Source: Pseudolabrys sp963742345
GTDB lineage: Bacteria; Pseudomonadota; Alphaproteobacteria; Rhizobiales; Xanthobacteraceae
Assembly (NCBI GenBank): GCA_963742345.1
Contig: CAVULO010000006.1
Span: 1 to 64,000 of the forward strand
Reading direction: 5' to 3'
Length of the DNA: 64,000 nt
Both the position numbers and the translations under genes were made by a program. The notes beneath the pieces are model-generated. The model did not search any database and was not told where the DNA came from. It saw only the letters and a program-made list of their open reading frames with translations. How positions within the stretch are numbered: position 1 is the stretch's first letter; each line of letters starts with the position of its first letter. Positions 59,789 to 64,000 of the stretch are shown in pieces.

Positions 59789-60874
59789 TGTCTTTTGCTC
59801 GATCCGATTAAATGGTTGGACGGACTCGGTTACCCGGCTTGGGCGGTGGGACCGCCAACGCGCCGGAAACGGGACGCAACAACACTCGCCTGATGATGTC
59901 GTCTGTGAGGTGCGGGCTTCACCTTAACAAGGGTCGGCGGAGCGACATCGACGAGAAGTCGAGGAGCGTTGCGCCTTCAGTCCGCCGGCGGCGGAGTAGC
60001 GCCTCGGATTCCGATCTTGAAAATGGACGCCGTGCGGGACATACGGCGGCTGAAATGAACAATATATGAAAGCGAGGCTGATTGACCGACGACGCGGGCT
60101 ACAGCGACACACGAATTTGCACTGGACGACGCCCATCCAATGCCACCAACGTTGGTCACCGACCCTCTCCCTGCGCCTGTCATGACATCACCCCTCGAAT
60201 GACTTGCGAGCTTTCGCCCTGTGTTTTGTTTCTTACCGGACGTCGGCGTTTGAGGTGGCTGAATTTGACGCGAGCGGCAAACCAAAGCCGTTCTCATCCG
60301 CCGATGAGCGTAGTGTGGAACCTTGTTTCTGATCGCGCGCGAAGAATTCCCGAGCGCGTTTTCAAGATACACAAGCAATGTGCTCCCGCAACGAAATTTA
60401 CATGCGTGGCGGTAACAGAAAACACAATTTGCGCTGCTGTGGCGATAACGCCACTCTTTTGTTCTATCCAACGTGTTGGAGTCGCGCGTAATTTCGACGT
60501 CGAAATTTTCCGGCAACACTTCGTCAGCAATAAATGATTTTAAAAAGTACCGCTCGCCAAAAATGCCTGTCACATATGCATTTTTGGGGTCCTTGCTTCG
60601 CTTTCCTCTTAAGTCATTATCGAGGCGAAAAAAAATCTGAGCGAATTTTTGGGTAGCCCCCGTCTCAAAAGACCGCTTACACCGCTTAGCTGCGTGAGGC
60701 GGGCGATGATTTGATCGGCAAATGCTCGGCGAGCAAATTTATCTGACGCCGCGATGACGTTTTAACTACAGTCATTCGCTGGTGAACCGTCTCCTGTCAG
60801 AAACGGTTCGTTCGTCGTCATTTACACGAATTTGAAGCGAATTATTCCCGGGCGTTGCGCGACCGACGCAAAGC
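59789..60874. other. Gene-free region between dnaA and rpsT
   Basis: About 1.1 kb without a convincing gene; the longest ORFs on each strand have no family similarity. The part from about 60350 to 60800 is AT-rich compared with the rest of the window. It contains a perfect 10-bp inverted repeat CCAAAAATGC (60557-60566) / GCATTTTTGG (60578-60587) and poly-A/poly-T runs at about 60627-60655. I found no cluster of TTATCCACA-type DnaA boxes, so oriC cannot be assigned here. It should hold the dnaA promoter. Confidence 0.55.
60557..60587. repeat. Perfect inverted repeat in the dnaA-rpsT gap
   Basis: Arms CCAAAAATGC and GCATTTTTGG, loop of 11 bases (CTGTCACATAT). The AT-rich arms and the adjoining A8 and T5 runs could form a structured element. 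As a terminator it would be weak, with no U-run beyond the stem. Confidence 0.6.
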
Positions 60875-61141
60875 TCACTTACCGAGCTTCGCAATGCGAT
60901 GCGCGAGACGCGACACTTTGCGGCTCGCATTGTTCTTATGTACGACGCCGCGCTGTGCAGCCCGCATGATGACCGGCTCCGCCGCCTTGAAAGCCGCCAA
61001 AGCCGCGTTGCGGTCACCACTTTGGATCGCTTCCTCGACTTTGCGAACCGAGTTTCGCAACGCTGAGCGGCGCCCCTTGTTCACTTCGGTCCGGCGCGCG
61101 ATCACGCGCGTAGCTTTGCGGGCGGACTTGGTATTAGCCAT
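60875..61141 (-). CDS. rpsT: 30S ribosomal protein S20
   Basis: 88 residues from ATG 61141 (MANTKSARKATRVIARRTEVNKG), a small basic helical protein that binds 16S rRNA early. Typical segments: ALRNSVRKVEEAIQSGD, AALAAFKAAEPVIMRAAQRGVVHKNNASRKVSRL. The neighbouring in-frame ATG at 61144 is only one codon further. Intact, with a good promoter at 61243-61271. Confidence 0.97.
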   Translation of the reverse strand: MANTKSARKATRVIARRTEVNKGRRSALRNSVRKVEEAIQSGDRNAALAAFKAAEPVIMRAAQRGVVHKNNASRKVSRLAHRIAKLGK

Positions 61142-61242
61142 CAATCTCTCGTTTGCAGCTGGCGCCTCCGGCGGATATCCGCGAAAGCGACTAGGATTTA
61201 CAAGAAGTTACGGCGGCGAAAGCGTCGCCGCCAAGGCTGAGG

Positions 61243-61271
61243 CTTATAGAGAGGCCACACGCAGGCGTCAA
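61243..61271 (-). promoter_or_regulatory. Predicted sigma-70 promoter of rpsT
   Basis: Minus-strand TTGACG (61271-61266) and TATAAG (61248-61243), spacer exactly 17. The start would fall near 61236, leaving about 95 bases of leader. Confidence 0.75.
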
Positions 61272-61289
61272 CGCCCGCACGCGGCTGCC

Positions 61290-62183
61290 TCAGGCCACGC
61301 GCTTGGCTCTTACCGCGTCGTGGCCCGCGATGACGGACGCGCGGTCGGCAGCAGAGAATGGCGCCAGTGGTGGCCTCACGCGTGCAAGCCCGGCATCGTT
61401 ATGTATATGAGCAAGCAGTGCCTTCACGCCTGAGACCAGCGGCTTGCCATCGAAAAGTTTGCGGATCGCAACTGCGGCGTCGAGCGCACCGATATCGCCT
61501 TGGCTCCAGGCTCGTGCGCAAAGGTCCGGGTTGAGATTGGCGGTCGCCGAGATGCAGCCGGCGAAATCGCCGGAACGCGCCTCGATCAGGCATGCTTCGG
61601 TTGACGGGAATACGGCGAAATTCTTGGAGATGGCTGCCGCTGAGCGGGCATAGGCCATGTCGCCGGAGGAATCCTTCAAACCCACAATTCGGGACGAGAA
61701 AGAGTCGAGAAGCCGGCGGATCAAAGCAACGTGCCATGGCAGCCCCGACATTGCAGGGAAATGATAAAGATAGATCGGAATCGGCTTTCGTTCCGTCGTC
61801 TTCACCAATGTTTCGATATAAGCGACAAGGCCGTCGTCGGGCACGCCCTTGTAGTAAAATGGCGGCAGCACCAACGCACCTGCGAAGCCGAGCTCGGCGG
61901 CATGGCGGGTGAGGGCGACCGCATCCGATATCGCGGCGGCGCCGGTCCCGACCATCAGGCGATGCAACGGCAGGCCGTTGGACTTGTAGGCGTCCATGAC
62001 TGCTTTGCGCTCGTCGAGCGAGAATGAAGTTGCTTCGCCGGTGGTACCGAGGACGTTGAGGCCGTCGCAGCCATTGTCGAGCAGATAGCGCGCCAGATTG
62101 ATCGCGCGTTTGAGATCGGGGGCGCCGCTCTCGTCGATCGGCGTGGCGATGGCGGCAATCACGCCGGATAGAGGTTGGCTCAA
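61290..62183 (-). CDS. Dihydrodipicolinate synthase/N-acetylneuraminate lyase-family protein
   Basis: 297-residue class I aldolase of the DapA/NanA superfamily. The Schiff-base lysine is in RIVGLKDSSGD, the tyrosine in IYLYHFPAMSG, and the carboxylate-binding loop is GTTGEATSFS near 46. Divergence from true DapA and the neighbouring malic enzyme suggest a catabolic keto-acid aldolase or lyase rather than lysine synthesis, but this is an inference. Intact frame. Confidence 0.88.
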   Translation of the reverse strand: MSQPLSGVIAAIATPIDESGAPDLKRAINLARYLLDNGCDGLNVLGTTGEATSFSLDERKAVMDAYKSNGLPLHRLMVGTGAAAISDAVALTRHAAELGFAGALVLPPFYYKGVPDDGLVAYIETLVKTTERKPIPIYLYHFPAMSGLPWHVALIRRLLDSFSSRIVGLKDSSGDMAYARSAAAISKNFAVFPSTEACLIEARSGDFAGCISATANLNPDLCARAWSQGDIGALDAAVAIRKLFDGKPLVSGVKALLAHIHNDAGLARVRPPLAPFSAADRASVIAGHDAVRAKRVA

Positions 62184-62215
62184 CGTCTTCTCCGTGTTTT
62201 CGTTCAGTTCTTGAT

Positions 62216-64000
62216 CTAACCGCTGACATTGTAAGCGGCAAGCGCCGCCATATTCACCAGCTGGTTGTCTTTGGCACCGAGCTGCACGATTTGCACCGGC
62301 TGGTCGAGCCCGACCAGCAGCGGGCCGATGACGGTGGCGCCGCCCAGCTCCTGCAGCATTTTCGTTGAAATCGAGGCCGAATGGAATGCCGGCATCACCA
62401 GCACGTTAGCCGGGCCAGAGAGACGGCAGAAAGGGTAGGCCGCCGCCAGCTCGGGATTGAGCGCGACGTCGGCTGCCATTTCACCGTCGTACTCGAAATC
62501 GACCCGCTTGCCGTCGAGAATTTTCACAGCCTCGATGACGCGCGCCGAACGCTCGCCCGGCGGATGACCGAAGGTGGAGAAGGCGAGCAGCGCCAGCCGC
62601 GGTTCATAGCCCAGCCGGCGCGCGACGCCGGCAGCTTCGATGGCGATTTCGGCAATCTCGTGCGCCTCGGGCATCTCGGTTACCGCGGTGTCAGCCACCA
62701 GCACGGTACGCCCGCGCGCCACGACAACCGACACACCGATCACCCGGTGTCCGGGCTTGGGATCGATCACGTGACGCACATCCTCAAGTGCGACCGAAAA
62801 ATTGCGGGTCACGCCGGTCACCATTGCGTCAGCATCGCCGAGCGCGACCATGCAGGCCGCGAAATGATTGCGGTCTTGGTTCACCAGCCGTTGGCAATCG
62901 CGCACCAGATAGCCGTGCCGCTGCAATCGCTCATACAAGAAGTTGATATAAGCGGCGTTGCGGGTCGAGAGCCGCGCATTGACGATCTCGATGCCCTCGG
63001 AAAGTTCGATGCCGCTCTCACGCGCTGATTGGCGCACGCGGTCCTCGCGCCCGACCAGAAGCGCGGTACCCAGCCCCTGGTGCACGAAGCTCGTCGCAGC
63101 ACGGATCACCTGCTCTTCCTCACCTTCGGCGAACACGACGCGCTTGGGCTGCCGGCGCAGCCGGTCGAATACCTGCACCAGCGTTCCTGCAATCGGATCG
63201 CGCCGCGCATTCAATTGCTGGCGATAGGCGTCCATGTCGACGATCGGCTTGCGTGCAACGCCGGTATCCATGGCGGCTTGCGCCACCGCGGGTGGGACGT
63301 ATGAGATCAGCCGCGGGTCGAACGGCACCGGGATGATGTAGTCGGGTCCGAATTTCGGCCGTGCGCCATAGGCGCTGGCCACTTCGTCCGGCACGTCTTC
63401 ACGTGCCAGCGCGGCGAGCGCCCGCGCAGCGGCGATCTTCATTTCCATGTTGATGGCGGAGGCGCGCACGTCGAGCGCGCCGCGGAAGATGTAGGGAAAG
63501 CCGAGCACGTTGTTGATCTGGTTCGGGTAGTCGGATCGCCCTGTTGCCATAATGGCGTCGTCGCGTATCGCCGCGACTTCCTCGGGAGATATTTCCGCGT
63601 CGGGATTGGCCATGGCGAAGATGATCGGCTTGGCAGCCATTGACTTGACCATGTCGGCGGTGAAAGCGCCTTTGACCGAGAGCCCGAAGGCGACATCGGC
63701 GCCTTCGAACGCCTGCTCGAGCGTGCGCGCCGAAGTCTTGATGGCGTAGCCCGACTTCCACTGGTTCATCCCTTCCTTGCGGCCCTGGTAGATCACACCC
63801 TTGGTGTCGCAGAGAGTAAGGTTGTCGGGTTTGAAGCCGATCGCCTTGAGCAGCTCAAGGCAGGCGATCCCGGCGGCGCCTGCGCCGTTACAGACCAGCT
63901 TGGTCGTTGCGATCTCGCGCCCGGTGAGATCGAGCGCATTGAGCAGGCCGGCAGCGGCGATGATGGCCGTACCGTGCTGGTCGTCATGGAACACCGGGAT
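62216..64000 (-). CDS. maeB: NADP-dependent malic enzyme-phosphotransacetylase hybrid, 5' end outside window
   Basis: C-terminal about 595 residues of a malic enzyme fused to an inactive-type phosphotransacetylase domain (the MaeB form). The window edge cuts within IPVFHDDQHGTAI. The Rossmann motif GAGAAGIACLELL follows. The PTA-like half begins about residue 280 (PKRVVFAEGEEEQVIRAA) and ends PLLVGLDQPVQIVQLG near the stop at 62216. Decarboxylates malate to pyruvate; the PTA domain is usually regulatory. Upstream sequence continues beyond the right edge. Confidence 0.95.
   Translation of the reverse strand: MPVFHDDQHGTAIIAAAGLLNALDLTGREIATTKLVCNGAGAAGIACLELLKAIGFKPDNLTLCDTKGVIYQGRKEGMNQWKSGYAIKTSARTLEQAFEGADVAFGLSVKGAFTADMVKSMAAKPIIFAMANPDAEISPEEVAAIRDDAIMATGRSDYPNQINNVLGFPYIFRGALDVRASAINMEMKIAAARALAALAREDVPDEVASAYGARPKFGPDYIIPVPFDPRLISYVPPAVAQAAMDTGVARKPIVDMDAYRQQLNARRDPIAGTLVQVFDRLRRQPKRVVFAEGEEEQVIRAATSFVHQGLGTALLVGREDRVRQSARESGIELSEGIEIVNARLSTRNAAYINFLYERLQRHGYLVRDCQRLVNQDRNHFAACMVALGDADAMVTGVTRNFSVALEDVRHVIDPKPGHRVIGVSVVVARGRTVLVADTAVTEMPEAHEIAEIAIEAAGVARRLGYEPRLALLAFSTFGHPPGERSARVIEAVKILDGKRVDFEYDGEMAADVALNPELAAAYPFCRLSGPANVLVMPAFHSASISTKMLQELGGATVIGPLLVGLDQPVQIVQLGAKDNQLVNMAALAAYNVSG

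Noticed and set aside
59977..60573. 198-codon minus-strand ORF (and a 151-codon plus-strand ORF at 60082-60537) in the dnaA-rpsT gap
   Set aside because: Neither shows a recognisable domain, signal peptide, hydrophobic pattern or ribosome site, and both run through repeats. I treat the region as non-coding.
59789..60874. oriC next to dnaA
   Set aside because: No cluster of DnaA boxes could be found by eye. Kept only as an open question in the findings.

Overview
The window reads as one stretch of alphaproteobacterial chromosome. The best fit is the order Hyphomicrobiales, in the Bradyrhizobium/Rhodopseudomonas/Xanthobacteraceae part of the tree. The evidence is a GC-rich sequence, an Irr-type iron regulator with a Cys-Pro heme motif next to fabA-fabB-fabI, and the gene orders rpsT-dnaA-dnaN-recF-gyrB and murJ-trpS-usp-nfuA-tsaB-rimI-fur-plsC-miaB-phoH-ybeY-corC-lnt-xre-metK-trmB. 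No rRNA, tRNA, CRISPR array, prophage or insertion sequence was recognised.

Layout. 0-8.3 kb is mixed housekeeping and accessory: ubiB and ubiE (ubiquinone) divergent from mutM, a solute-binding receptor, an enoyl-CoA hydratase, a protease-like secreted protein, a ThiF/MoeB-type enzyme, a 2-hydroxyacid dehydrogenase and an SH3 protein. 8.4-12.7 kb holds irr, divergent from fabA-fabB-fabI (unsaturated fatty acid synthesis and the enoyl reduction step), then an aquaporin. 12.7-22.7 kb is the minus-strand translation/RNA block rimP-nusA-ylxR-infB-rbfA-truB-rpsO-pnp, headed by a promoter and an apparent transcription attenuator. 22.9-39.2 kb carries a divergent DUF2336 gene and then a long minus-strand run of core genes (trmB, metK, xre, lnt, corC, ybeY, phoH, miaB, plsC, fur, rimI, tsaB, nfuA, usp, trpS, murJ).

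39.4-50.9 kb is the most accessory-like part. It has a PfkB-family kinase, a membrane-anchored hypothetical protein, a metallo-beta-lactamase-fold protein with an altered metal motif, a Rieske oxygenase coupled to a glutamine-synthetase-like ligase, TerC, a MASE1 sensor kinase with a FixJ-type regulator, a hydrolase and small secreted or membrane proteins. 50.9-61.1 kb is the replication block gyrB, ClC channel, recF, dnaN, dnaA, then a 1.1-kb gene-free gap and rpsT. 61.3-64 kb holds a dihydrodipicolinate-synthase-family gene and the malic enzyme-phosphotransacetylase hybrid, which runs off the right edge.

The dominating technical feature is frameshifts. Roughly fifty single-base-type shifts interrupt 21 genes, including genes that should be essential (gyrB, infB, nusA, metK, pnp, lnt, murJ). 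In each case the missing piece continues in a neighbouring frame with family sequence intact. I read these as sequencing or assembly indels, not gene decay. Affected genes are annotated as whole genes with the estimated shift positions. I found no clear new multi-gene system. The best candidates for a second look are the rimP leader attenuator, the Rieske-ligase pair, the degenerate protease, and the dyad cluster in front of the two-component system.
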